Shown: in pieces, positions 54,059 to 62,568 of the stretch
Layout: each line of letters opens with the position of its first letter
Numbering within the stretch: position 1 is the first letter of the stretch
From: Siminovitchia acidinfaciens
GTDB taxonomy: Bacteria; Bacillota; Bacilli; Bacillales; Bacillaceae_C
DNA length: 64,000 nucleotides
Direction: 5' to 3'
Assembly (NCBI RefSeq): GCF_003605385.1
Contig: NZ_QYTV02000004.1
Span: 124,001-188,000 of the forward strand
Translations under genes and position numbers: made by a program
The notes under the pieces: model-generated
The model's input: the letters and a program-made list of their open reading frames with translations, nothing else
Database searches by the model: none
Told to the model about the DNA's origin: nothing

Positions 54059-55449
54059 TAATAATATCCCTCTTTTGTTCTCTTTTTTAACAGTACTCCA
54101 AGGTAGAAACAAGAAAGAATTAAAATAATTATTATTCGTATTTCAAGATTAACATTAAAACAAGTTAAGCCCCAACCAAATACCGTTATTATTAGAATAG
54201 AAAAGTATTTTTTTGATAACAAGCAATCTTTTATAGTCATATATGAAATCAGAATATACAATAATAAGATTAAGCTTGATGTGAGAATTAAACTCAGGAT
54301 TGCACCTTTAATACCCATAATTGGAATAAATATAACATTAAATAATACACTTAATATCAAAGCTATTAATGATATCAAAGCCCTTATTTTTTGTTTGTCA
54401 ATAACCGTAATTATTACGCCATATATAGTTGTTAAATATCTTAGAAATACGACTATCGACAATAACCATAGAATTTGGACTGATTCCGAAAAATCCACGT
54501 CGTAAAAAAAATAGATAATCTCTAAATTAAAATACGCCAAAAATAGTGTTATAGTGCTCCCTAGCATAATTGCTTTTTCATTAATAGACTTTGATAAGTT
54601 AATTAACTCTTTATGGGACATAAAACTGCGACTTATTTTCGGGAGAGAAGCTTGACTTAAAGCATCCATCAAAGTTAATGATCCAATAATAAACCTCATT
54701 GCAGCCTGATAGTAACCTACCTCTTCGTTACCTAAAAATCTTTGGATTAAAATCGTGTCTATTTGAAAATATAGGGTTCCCAAAATTAAATGTATAGCAA
54801 AGGGACTGTTTGAGATTAAATACTTCCAGGACCCTTTTATATGTTTAAAAAATAATCCAAGGAACCGCTTTGTAAAGGACAAAGATATGCCCAAATTAAT
54901 AATTCTTATTAAGAAAAAAGCTATTGCAGTTTGTAATAAAGATGGATCAAAGAAAAGCAATATTGCCATGCATAAGACAAATATCACAGAATGTATTAAA
55001 CTTGCTTTTGTTTCTATTTCAAACCTATTTAGTGCTCGAAATGGCAATATAAAATGGATTGAAAAGGAATTAATAATCGCAGTTAACAATAGTATTAGAG
55101 ATAGTATAAAAGTATAAAAATCGTCAAATAATATCTTAGACAAACCTAGAAAAAAAATAACTGCTATAATTGATAACCAAACTTTTGACCAAAAACTTTT
55201 ACCAAGTAATTGGTTTGCCTTTTCTGTATTAAGGCTTATGTCTTTTACTAACTTCAGTGAAAATCCATAGTCTACTATTAATACAAATAATGTAGATAAA
55301 GTAAATGCATACATGAATTTTCCAAAGTCACCAACACTCCATAGCCTTGCTAAAATAATAAATATAATAACATTAGTAAATAATCGCAAAAATAATGTGA
55401 AGCTCATAAACAAAAAATTTTTTTTCACTTTTAATTTACCTTCAATCAT
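54058..55449 (-). CDS. Oligosaccharide flippase (Wzx)
   Basis: The product has 463 aa with 12-14 membrane helices. N-terminal LARLWSVGDFGKFMYAFTLS and central GNEEVGYYQAAMRFIIGSLTLMDALSQASLPKISR are typical of the Wzx/MVF group. It moves the lipid-linked repeat unit across the membrane. A GTG at 55428 has a better-placed GAAGGT site than the ATG at 55449; both are possible. AT-rich like its neighbours. Confidence 0.9.
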   Translation of the reverse strand: MIEGKLKVKKNFLFMSFTLFLRLFTNVIIFIILARLWSVGDFGKFMYAFTLSTLFVLIVDYGFSLKLVKDISLNTEKANQLLGKSFWSKVWLSIIAVIFFLGLSKILFDDFYTFILSLILLLTAIINSFSIHFILPFRALNRFEIETKASLIHSVIFVLCMAILLFFDPSLLQTAIAFFLIRIINLGISLSFTKRFLGLFFKHIKGSWKYLISNSPFAIHLILGTLYFQIDTILIQRFLGNEEVGYYQAAMRFIIGSLTLMDALSQASLPKISRSFMSHKELINLSKSINEKAIMLGSTITLFLAYFNLEIIYFFYDVDFSESVQILWLLSIVVFLRYLTTIYGVIITVIDKQKIRALISLIALILSVLFNVIFIPIMGIKGAILSLILTSSLILLLYILISYMTIKDCLLSKKYFSILIITVFGWGLTCFNVNLEIRIIIILILSCFYLGVLLKKRTKEGYY

Positions 55450-55550
55450 CTATTTCAGCTCTATAAAAAGCCTTTAATGCTTAGCTTTTTTCTATACTCA
55501 ATTGACTTCCTCAAAACATTTGCATCATTGGTAAAATTTAGTAGAGGCCA

Positions 55551-56228
55551 TTAAGATGCATTTTTAGACCCAAATAAAACCAAAGTAGTTTTAGAAATAA
55601 TTTTTAAATCAATTATCAAACTTCTCTTTTGTATATATTCTAAATCCATCTCAACCATTTCTGCAAAGCCAACACTATTTCTTTCGCTAACTTGCCAAGG
55701 ACCTGTACACCCTGGAACTACCAGCAACCGTTGCTTATCATAATTAGTATACTCTTTAACTTCTCTAGGAAGTGGAGGTCTAGGGCCAACTAAGCTCATA
55801 TCACCCTTTAAGACATTCCATAACTGCGGAAGTTCATCAATACTTGTTTTTCTGATGACTTTACCAACTTTTGTAATTCTCGGGTCATTTTTCATTTTAA
55901 ACATCGCGCCTGATACTTCATTATATTTGAGAAGCTCCCCAAGAAGGTCCTCAGCATTGGTTATCATCGAGCGAAATTTAAACATATAAAACTCTTTTCC
56001 GTCTTTCCCTACTCTAGTTTGCTTAAAAAAAATAGGCCCTTTGGGGTCTTCTACTTTTATTAAAACTGCTACAAGAATAAACAGCCATGATAGAATGAGA
56101 AAACCTAATAATGATCCTATAACATCTAATACTCTTTTTGAGATTTGATAATACGGCTTATCTTTTAACTGGACTCGTTCATACTGAATTGTTGACCGTT
56201 CATCAGTCATTATTTCCATTTCCGACAC
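55551..56228 (-). CDS. Initiating sugar transferase (polyprenyl-phosphate glycosyl-1-phosphate transferase)
   Basis: The product has 225 aa. One membrane anchor (about 31-53) and the PF02397 catalytic core: RVGKDGKEFYMFKFRSM, DPRITKVGKVIRKTSIDELPQLWNVLKGDMSLVGPRPPLPREV, and PGCTGPWQVSERN. It loads the first sugar phosphate on undecaprenyl phosphate, starting each repeat unit. The adjacent galU suggests UDP-glucose (inference). Confidence 0.93.
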   Translation of the reverse strand: MSEMEIMTDERSTIQYERVQLKDKPYYQISKRVLDVIGSLLGFLILSWLFILVAVLIKVEDPKGPIFFKQTRVGKDGKEFYMFKFRSMITNAEDLLGELLKYNEVSGAMFKMKNDPRITKVGKVIRKTSIDELPQLWNVLKGDMSLVGPRPPLPREVKEYTNYDKQRLLVVPGCTGPWQVSERNSVGFAEMVEMDLEYIQKRSLIIDLKIISKTTLVLFGSKNAS

Positions 56229-56243
56229 ACCACATTCCCACCT

Positions 56244-57128
56244 TTAATCTAATACTTTTTCTCTCTCTTCAACCAAACGATACATTATTTTCATTAATTC
56301 TGATCTTAATTCCTCATTTTCTAGAGCCATTTCAATTGTTGTCTGTACAAACCCCAACTTCTCCCCCACGTCATATCGTTTACCTTCAAAGTCATATGCA
56401 AACACTCTTTGAATTTGATTTAGTTGCTGTATCGCATCCGTTAGTTGAATCTCACCTCCGGCTCCTTTTTCTTGTTTTTCAAGGAACATGAAGACTTCAG
56501 GAGTTAATATGTAACGCCCCATTATTGCTAAATTGGAAGGCGCCGTTCCAGGCTCTGGTTTTTCTATAAAATTATTCACTTGGTGTAAACGTCCTTCTTG
56601 AGTGTACGGGTCCACAATCCCATAGCGATGTGTTTCCTTATCAGAAACTTGCTGGACACCAATGATAGATGAAAGTGTTTCTTCATGTTGATTTATGAGT
56701 TGCCGTAAGCACGGTGTTTCGCTTCGGACAATATCATCGCCAAGAAGGACAGCAAAAGGTTCATTTCCTATAAATTTACGAGCACACCAAACAGCATGTC
56801 CTAGGCCTTTTGGTTCTTTTTGCCTGATGTAATGTATATCTACTTGTGATGATTGTCTTACTTTATCTAGCAGGTCATATTTTTCTTTATCAATCAAGTT
56901 TTGTTCAAGTTCGAAGTTATTATCAAAATGATCTTCAATTGCACGTTTTCCTTTACCTGTTACAATAATGATATCCTCGATTCCGGAAGCTACAGCTTCT
57001 TCAACAATATATTGAATAGTCGGCTTATCGACGATTGGCAACATTTCCTTGGGCATGGCCTTTGTTGCAGGTAAAAACCTTGTACCTAACCCAGCTGCAG
57101 GAATAATAGCCTTTCTTACTTTTTTCAA
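56244..57128 (-). CDS. galU: UTP-glucose-1-phosphate uridylyltransferase
   Basis: Makes UDP-glucose. 294 aa. [42 protein letters not shown] and [28 protein letters not shown] are diagnostic. The TTG start follows GGGGG. First gene after the EAR-type RNA, so it heads the antiterminated part of the operon. Confidence 0.95.
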   Translation of the reverse strand: MKKVRKAIIPAAGLGTRFLPATKAMPKEMLPIVDKPTIQYIVEEAVASGIEDIIIVTGKGKRAIEDHFDNNFELEQNLIDKEKYDLLDKVRQSSQVDIHYIRQKEPKGLGHAVWCARKFIGNEPFAVLLGDDIVRSETPCLRQLINQHEETLSSIIGVQQVSDKETHRYGIVDPYTQEGRLHQVNNFIEKPEPGTAPSNLAIMGRYILTPEVFMFLEKQEKGAGGEIQLTDAIQQLNQIQRVFAYDFEGKRYDVGEKLGFVQTTIEMALENEELRSELMKIMYRLVEEREKVLD

Positions 57129-57225
57129 TATTTATCCCCCTTAAAAATAAATGTCTAATGAAAACGCACACATATGTACACTTTCATTAGACATTTAGTT
57201 TATCGTTTTAGAAAATAAAGATAAA

Positions 57226-57352
57226 AATGGGCATCCAACCCATCCTCACACCATACCATTGACGACTGGCGTCTAAGGTTAAGATTTCCGTCCCACCCAC
57301 GGTATGGCCGAGTGTCTCCATTGATAACGGATAGGAGGCATTACCGAAAACT
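57226..57352 (-). ncRNA. EAR/epsC-like RNA in the capsule operon
   Basis: It lies in the non-coding gap between the YwqE phosphatase and galU. On the minus strand it contains CCTATCCGTTATC, ACACTCGGCCATACCG, CAGTCGTC, GTGAGGAT and GGGTTGGATGCCCA, matching block for block the element at 33968-34092. The position, just after the kinase/phosphatase genes and before the sugar genes, is where the eps-associated antitermination RNA sits in Bacillus eps operons. Confidence 0.75.
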
Positions 57353-57369
57353 TCCCAATATTTGTTAAA

Positions 57370-58137
57370 TTAAAAAAGACCGAAAAGTTTCTTCTTTTTA
57401 ACTCTTTCAGGAATCTCTCTAAATATATCTTTTTCTTCTATAATCGCTTCTGCATTGTCTAGAAACATAAATAAGAGATCAGTTCCGTATTGCTGTTTTA
57501 CTGTCTCTAATGCTTCTTCCATTTTAAACGTTCGGTTGGTTGTGTTGTGTGCGTCTGATGCTACAAAATGAGTGAGGTTTGCCTCAATTAAATCAGCAGT
57601 GAATTTCTGAATCTTTTTCCCAAAATATCCGACGAAGCTTGCAGCTGTAATCTGGGTGGCAGCTCCGTTTTTCACCATTTTATATAGTTTATCTGACTGT
57701 TCAATTAATTCGGAGTTTCTTTCAGGATGCACGATGACAGGTGTGAGTCCCTTCATCTGTAAATCGAACAATAGTTGTTCTGTATACCGCGGCACGTGGC
57801 CTGACGGGAGTTCAATAAATACATAGTGGGATACATTGGATAAAGTTAAAATTTCTCCATTATCGAAGTCTTCGACAAATTCTCCATATATTCGTGTCTC
57901 CTGTCCAGGTAAAATTTCTACATTGATCTGCTCCGATTGGAGATATTCGTTCAATTCAATTGTCTTTTGTAATATATCTTCTTTGAAATTATTATATTTT
58001 CCATTTTGATGATGGGGCGTTGCAATGATTTTCTTAATGCCTTCCTCCTGAGCTTTTTGAGCCATGAGCAGGCTCTCTGTAAAATCAGCAGCGCCGTCAT
58101 CGATACCAGGCAATATATGACAATGTATATCTATCAC
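57370..58137 (-). CDS. ywqE: PHP-type tyrosine-protein phosphatase (YwqE/CpsB)
   Basis: The product has 255 aa. Metal-binding PHP motifs: DIHCHILPGIDDGAADFTESL, TPHHQNGKYN, VIVHPERN and VASDAHNTTNRTFKM. It removes phosphate from the tyrosine cluster of the partner kinase encoded just upstream and so controls polymer length and output. The GTG start follows GGGGAGG. Confidence 0.93.
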   Translation of the reverse strand: MIDIHCHILPGIDDGAADFTESLLMAQKAQEEGIKKIIATPHHQNGKYNNFKEDILQKTIELNEYLQSEQINVEILPGQETRIYGEFVEDFDNGEILTLSNVSHYVFIELPSGHVPRYTEQLLFDLQMKGLTPVIVHPERNSELIEQSDKLYKMVKNGAATQITAASFVGYFGKKIQKFTADLIEANLTHFVASDAHNTTNRTFKMEEALETVKQQYGTDLLFMFLDNAEAIIEEKDIFREIPERVKKKKLFGLF

Positions 58138-58229
58138 TGCGGTTTCCTCCCCTTTTGTATAGATATTATTGATACATTACCATTTTACTAGATTTTACCA
58201 ATTAGTAAATAGCGAACATTGTCGAATAG

Positions 58230-58937
58230 TCAATTTGCCCCATAATAATAGTAATAATTGTCGTTTTTCGCCATCTTTTTATTGTTCAAAACGATACCTA
58301 AAACCTTGCCATTGGCCGCTTCGAGCAACTCTTTTGTTTTCGTAGCCGCTTCAATCTCAGTTTTTCCACTTGAAATGACAAGCACAGTTCCGTCACATTG
58401 ATTCGACAAAATTTGAGCATCTGTGACTGCTAAAACCGGAGGCGTGTCGAAAATGACCATATCATATGCATCTTTTGCTTCTTCAAAAAACTCCTTCATT
58501 CCTTTGGAGCTTAATAATTCCGCAGGGTTGGGAGGAATCGGTCCGGAAGGCAGGACATGGAGCAGCTCTTCGTCCGTGGTTTTAATAGCATCTATCAGTT
58601 CCATTTGACGTGTCAGAACATTTGTTAAGCCAAATGTGTTGGTAATTCCAAATGTATAGTGCACAGTTGGTTTACGGAGATCCGCATCAATGAGCAACAC
58701 CCGTTTCCCTTGCTGAGCAAAAACAACCGCCAAGTTGGCCGTTGTAGTTGATTTTCCTTCACCAGGTCCTGATGATGTGACCATGATGCTGCGAATTTCT
58801 TCATCTACAGATGAGAATTCAATGTTTGTTCGAATTGTCCGATACTGCTCAGAAATTGGGGATCTTGGATTCAGCTTTGTAATGAGTTTTCGCCTTGTCG
58901 ATTGTATGGCTTTTTTAGTTTTACTACTTCGAACCAA
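58230..58937 (-). CDS. ywqD: BY-kinase, capsular tyrosine-protein kinase (YwqD/CpsD)
   Basis: About 235 aa. Walker A GPGEGKSTTTANLA, Walker A' VLLIDADLRKPTVH, Walker B MVIFDTPPVLA and a C-terminal tyrosine cluster in NDNYYYYYGAN, the autophosphorylation site. It needs the membrane adaptor encoded just upstream for activity. The TTG at 58937 is preferred, as AGAGGTG lies 6 bases before it; the gene overlaps the adaptor gene by 14 bases. Confidence 0.94.
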   Translation of the reverse strand: MVRSSKTKKAIQSTRRKLITKLNPRSPISEQYRTIRTNIEFSSVDEEIRSIMVTSSGPGEGKSTTTANLAVVFAQQGKRVLLIDADLRKPTVHYTFGITNTFGLTNVLTRQMELIDAIKTTDEELLHVLPSGPIPPNPAELLSSKGMKEFFEEAKDAYDMVIFDTPPVLAVTDAQILSNQCDGTVLVISSGKTEIEAATKTKELLEAANGKVLGIVLNNKKMAKNDNYYYYYGAN

Positions 58938-59670
58938 CGGTCTCACCTCTCAAACTTGGTTTTCTCTCTGTTCTGGACGTCCCCTGCATGTCCTGCTCTT
59001 CAAATGTAGCAATGACACCAAGAATAGGAAGTTCCAACATTTTCTCTACGTCCTGCTCAGTTTTGATCGTATTATCAAGATATTCTAATAAGAAGGCTAT
59101 TCCTACCCCCGCCATAAGTCCTACAATAAAAGCAATCGCCATGTTAAGAAGTGGCTGGGGTTTAACTGGTGATGGATTTTCTCCTACTTCTGCTTTTGCC
59201 AGTATACTGACGTTATCGACGTTCATGATATCTACAATTTCTTTTTGAAACACTGTTGCTACCTGATTGGCAATTTCGGCTGCCTTGTTTGGATCTGGAT
59301 CTTGTACGGTTACATTGACAACCTGCGAATCTTTTTCACTTTGGACGGTGATTTTTTCATTTAACTGGCTTACTGTCATTTCTAAATCCAAGTCCTCATT
59401 GACTTGATCCAAAATTGCCGGACTTTTCATAATGACGTTATAAGTATTAATCAGCTGCAGGTTTGTTTGAATCTCCCCTGGATTGTACATTGGCTGGTCA
59501 CTTTTTGCCTGATTCACCAAAAGTTGAGTTGAAGACTGATAGATTGGGGTTATGACAAAATAACTGACAATCCCGCTGATCAGGACAGCTGCCATTGTGA
59601 TGAGCACGATTAAATTGAGACGCTTCCGGATAGTCTCCATAAGCTCTCTTAGGCTGATTGTTTCTTCCAT
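58924..59670 (-). CDS. ywqC: Wzz-type chain-length regulator / kinase adaptor (YwqC)
   Basis: The product has 248 aa. Two membrane helices (about 18-38 and 176-197) enclose an extracellular Wzz domain; the second is followed by a short cytoplasmic tail that activates the BY-kinase. YFVITPIYQSSTQLLVNQ and the proline-rich PSPVKPQPLLNMAIAF before helix 2 are typical. First gene of the capsule operon; AGGAGG at ideal spacing. Confidence 0.93.
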   Translation of the reverse strand: MEETISLRELMETIRKRLNLIVLITMAAVLISGIVSYFVITPIYQSSTQLLVNQAKSDQPMYNPGEIQTNLQLINTYNVIMKSPAILDQVNEDLDLEMTVSQLNEKITVQSEKDSQVVNVTVQDPDPNKAAEIANQVATVFQKEIVDIMNVDNVSILAKAEVGENPSPVKPQPLLNMAIAFIVGLMAGVGIAFLLEYLDNTIKTEQDVEKMLELPILGVIATFEEQDMQGTSRTERKPSLRGETVGSK

Positions 59671-59759
59671 GTTATCCTCCTAGACAAACTTTTAAATTTA
59701 TGGCATGTTAAAACATAGGTTTTTTGGAAAAATTAACCGCTAAATAAGATTATATGTCG

Positions 59760-59841
59760 TATAATAGAAAAAAGCTAGACGTTTTTATCAGAATGATTAC
59801 ATACTTTACATATTTTACAAGTTTTTAACAGTGAATTTACA
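59760..59841. promoter_or_regulatory. Divergent promoter region with 11-bp phased TTTACA repeats
   Basis: On the plus strand TTTACA (59805), TTTACA (59814), TTAACA (59825) and TTTACA (59836) are spaced 9, 11 and 11 bases. This is the spacing of Bacillus PhoP boxes. A TATAAT/ATTATA sequence at 59760-59765 may be a -10 for the capsule operon (minus). Regulator identity is inferred. Confidence 0.5.
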
Positions 59842-59862
59842 AAGAGATACAGGGGGATTCAT

Positions 59863-60654
59863 ATGCGAAAGTTCATTACCATATTAGCCGTTTTGGCAAC
59901 AATTATCTTTATCGCTGCTGCCCATAACTACTGGAAAGGAAAGACAAGCGCCATCGTTCCGGCGGCTAAAGTGGAGGAAAAACCAACCAATGATGTCGAG
60001 GAAAAAGCTGAGAAGCCTGTCACGACGGATGCAGATGTGCTGGCTATTGCAGCAAACTGGCCAAAGGAAGCACAGGGTACTTTTAACAAGTCTGTTACTC
60101 AAGGAAAGCCTTATAAAATTGCTTTCGTCGGCTCTGAATCTATCGGTAAGGAGGATGGCGGATGGTCCGTTATGTTGGAGGATGCATTGGGCAATGCCTA
60201 TGACGACACTGTTGAAGTCGGAATCTTTGAATATGCGGAGAGGTCTGACGAATTCATCAACAATGGGCACGCTGAAGAAGTGGCCGGGTTCGGGCCTGAT
60301 TTTGTGCTGTTCGAGCCTTTTACATTGAATGACAATGGGAATGTCGAAGTGGAGGACAACCATGAAAACATTAAAACTTTTATTTCCGCTGTGAAAAAGG
60401 CAAACGAGGATGCTGTTGTCGTACTGCAGCCACCGCATCCAATCCATAATGCGACGTTCTATCCAGAGCAGGTCGGACAATTGAAGGACTTTGCCAATTC
60501 AGAGGGGCTTGACTACTTGGATCATTGGTCCGTGTGGCCTGATCAAGAGAATGAGGAGCTTCGCACCTATTTGCAGGATAAGCAGGGTGCTCCCAATGAA
60601 AAAGGACATGAAGTATGGTTTAACTATTTGAAGGATTACTTTATAGCGGAGTAA
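59863..60654 (+). CDS. Membrane-anchored SGNH/GDSL-type hydrolase
   Basis: The product has 263 aa. One N-terminal helix (about 5-21) with a Lys/Glu-rich linker, then an SGNH-like domain: IAFVGSESIGKEDGGWSVMLEDAL (block I, with GSES in place of GDS) and late NEKGHEVWFNYLKDYF (block V His). Such hydrolases often remove O-acetyl groups from extracellular polysaccharide. It is divergent from ywqC, sharing the repeat-rich intergenic region, so a role in modifying this capsule is plausible. Ribosome site AGGGGG. Confidence 0.82.
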   Translation: MRKFITILAVLATIIFIAAAHNYWKGKTSAIVPAAKVEEKPTNDVEEKAEKPVTTDADVLAIAANWPKEAQGTFNKSVTQGKPYKIAFVGSESIGKEDGGWSVMLEDALGNAYDDTVEVGIFEYAERSDEFINNGHAEEVAGFGPDFVLFEPFTLNDNGNVEVEDNHENIKTFISAVKKANEDAVVVLQPPHPIHNATFYPEQVGQLKDFANSEGLDYLDHWSVWPDQENEELRTYLQDKQGAPNEKGHEVWFNYLKDYFIAE

Positions 60655-60660
60655 GGAGAA

Positions 60661-60687
60661 GGTTCAGCCGGGGGCTGGACCTTTTTA
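60661..60687 (+). terminator. Terminator of the SGNH hydrolase gene
   Basis: GGTTCAGCC pairs with GGCTGGACC (one G-T pair) around GGG and is followed by TTTTT. Confidence 0.85.
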
Positions 60688-60923
60688 AATGGCATAAAAT
60701 AATCCGGCTGCTAAAAGAAGGATAGAGTAAATCATCCAATGAGAACACCTGGCTGTTCTATCAAGCTAATTAACAGCTAGTAAATAGAAGCTAAAAGAGA
60801 ATTGAATGTGATTTAATAGACATATGAGGCTTCATCTTTATCAAGGCAGGTGAATTCCCGCAGCCCAGCGAAAACGGGTATATCTCGAGGAAGAATATTG
60901 GCGAAAATTTCGAGGATTACTTG

Positions 60924-61139
60924 TTAGTCATTGACAATGCTGTTGATTTCCATTTCTTTATCAACTTGAGGGATCATTCTACATGCAGTATCAAGATGAT
61001 GTGTCCTTAACATCATTCGCATCATAGCCCCTGCATCTTCAATTAATTCATTTAAAGTTATTTCTTCAGAATATCCTTTTTCATATAATAACTGCAATAA
61101 TTCTTGCAATGAAATGTCATTCGATCCCTTGTCATCCAT
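60924..61139 (-). CDS. Small uncharacterised acidic protein
   Basis: About 71 aa, mostly predicted helix: SLQELLQLLYEKGYSEEITLNELIEDAGAMMRMMLRTHHLDTACRM. No membrane segment or cofactor motif. The ATG at 61139 follows GGGAGGC at 9 bases; six extra residues upstream are unlikely. Lies downstream of the toroid-like protein gene on the same strand. Not recognised as a named family. Confidence 0.6.
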   Translation of the reverse strand: MDDKGSNDISLQELLQLLYEKGYSEEITLNELIEDAGAMMRMMLRTHHLDTACRMIPQVDKEMEINSIVND

Positions 61140-61235
61140 TATTAAATTGCCTCCCATCAGTAAATTCGGACAATCCTATAAGAATCGTCCGTTTTTATTT
61201 TTTTATGTGTGCATTACTCAATCATTTGTTATTTA

Positions 61236-62441
61236 TCAATCTTTTAATTTCTCTTTTACGGAAAGATACAATGCAATACTAAACAATCCTGTACTGTTGA
61301 CTTTGTTTTGATAATACAGCCCCTCATACACATCATCTAATCTTTCCAGCACTTTTTCATCATATAGACCAAGAAAGGACCACCTAAGGGCAAAAAAGTA
61401 ATATTTGCTTTCTTTTGGTGTATAGTAGCTTTTTTGTTCATTCTTTAATGGGTGAATAAATTTCCTGACTTTAGTAGGGGCATCTTCACTTACAATTTTA
61501 AAGACAATATTCTTAAATTTTTCAAAGTCTTTCTTTTTGAACACCTTAAAGCCAGCCTCTTCATGCAGAATAAATATTCCATATACAGTCAATGCAGCGT
61601 GGCTAATATCTTCCCAGTTTTCTGCATTGGAGTAATCCCAATAACTCCAATAATATGAATCAAATTCTTCATCATATTTCACCAATGATTGTTTAAAATA
61701 ACGGAGGCTTTTTTCAATTTGTTCCGTATATATATTTTCACCCGTAAGCTTATCGTACAGGCCGCATGCAGCTAAATAGGCGAATATTCTATTGGGAATT
61801 CCGATTTTATCGGCTTCAGACACAATTCCGTTTCCGTAAGAATGGCCCATGTAAAAACCTTCATTTGCCGAAAAGTCTATCCACATCTTTTGTTGATTAT
61901 GTATGGCTAATGCTTTCCCGCTTTCCAATAGAAATCTATCGGCCGTTTCCATATATTTGGTAATATGATTCTCTTTCACCGTATCTACAAATCGCAAAAT
62001 AGGAAGTATGATCATCCCCGTATGAACGGGATATATATAATTAAACTTCCCGGATGTAAAATGACCTCCATCTGACCAGGCTGGCAAATACAAACCGGAG
62101 TTGGTATAACTCTCTATCCCCAGCTTCTGATCAGTCTGCGTGAAAATATATTCGACCTGTGGAACGAGCTGGTCCAAATACTTTTCATCTCCGGTGGCCT
62201 TATACATATCAATTAAAGAATTGGCGACATAGCTCCAAGACCAGGCATATTGATGTCCATTAAACTGTTTTCCTTGTTTGGGAAACTCTTTGATGGACCA
62301 AGTCGGCTGGCGCTCATACCATTCATCATACAAACTTTGTGTAATCCACTCATGTTCTTGTTCTTTTTTCATAGGATTGTTCCAAAAAAACAGTAATACT
62401 AATGCAATCAATAATAGGATGAATATCTTTTTTTTAGACAT
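61236..62441 (-). CDS. Membrane-anchored protein with alpha/alpha-toroid-like (glycosidase/epimerase-like) domain
   Basis: The product has 401 aa. An N-terminal uncleaved signal anchor (about 5-21) puts the rest outside the membrane. The body is a series of helix pairs with W, Y and D-rich loops (YAWSWSYVANSLIDMYKATGDEKYLDQL, AWSDGGHFTSG, DFSANEGFYMGHSYGNGIVS), the texture of (alpha/alpha)6 toroid enzymes such as glucuronyl C5-epimerases, unsaturated glucuronyl hydrolases and polysaccharide lyases. No specific family signature could be confirmed. Near a capsule locus, so extracellular polysaccharide processing is likely (inference). Confidence 0.6.
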   Translation of the reverse strand: MSKKKIFILLLIALVLLFFWNNPMKKEQEHEWITQSLYDEWYERQPTWSIKEFPKQGKQFNGHQYAWSWSYVANSLIDMYKATGDEKYLDQLVPQVEYIFTQTDQKLGIESYTNSGLYLPAWSDGGHFTSGKFNYIYPVHTGMIILPILRFVDTVKENHITKYMETADRFLLESGKALAIHNQQKMWIDFSANEGFYMGHSYGNGIVSEADKIGIPNRIFAYLAACGLYDKLTGENIYTEQIEKSLRYFKQSLVKYDEEFDSYYWSYWDYSNAENWEDISHAALTVYGIFILHEEAGFKVFKKKDFEKFKNIVFKIVSEDAPTKVRKFIHPLKNEQKSYYTPKESKYYFFALRWSFLGLYDEKVLERLDDVYEGLYYQNKVNSTGLFSIALYLSVKEKLKD

Positions 62442-62568
62442 TTTTCCCCCTGACTCTATTAAATGAGGGACTCAGGCATCAGGATCGATGCCTGGATGGT
62501 TGATTGTAAAAAATCATTTTCTTCCTTACTGGTAATTTCCCCCATATTAAGGGGGGGTACTACTACAG

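Noticed and set aside
62473-62494. Hairpin CAGGCATC/GATGCCTG between the toroid-like and aminotransferase genes
   Set aside because: Only 8 bp and no T-run on either strand; not enough to call a terminator.
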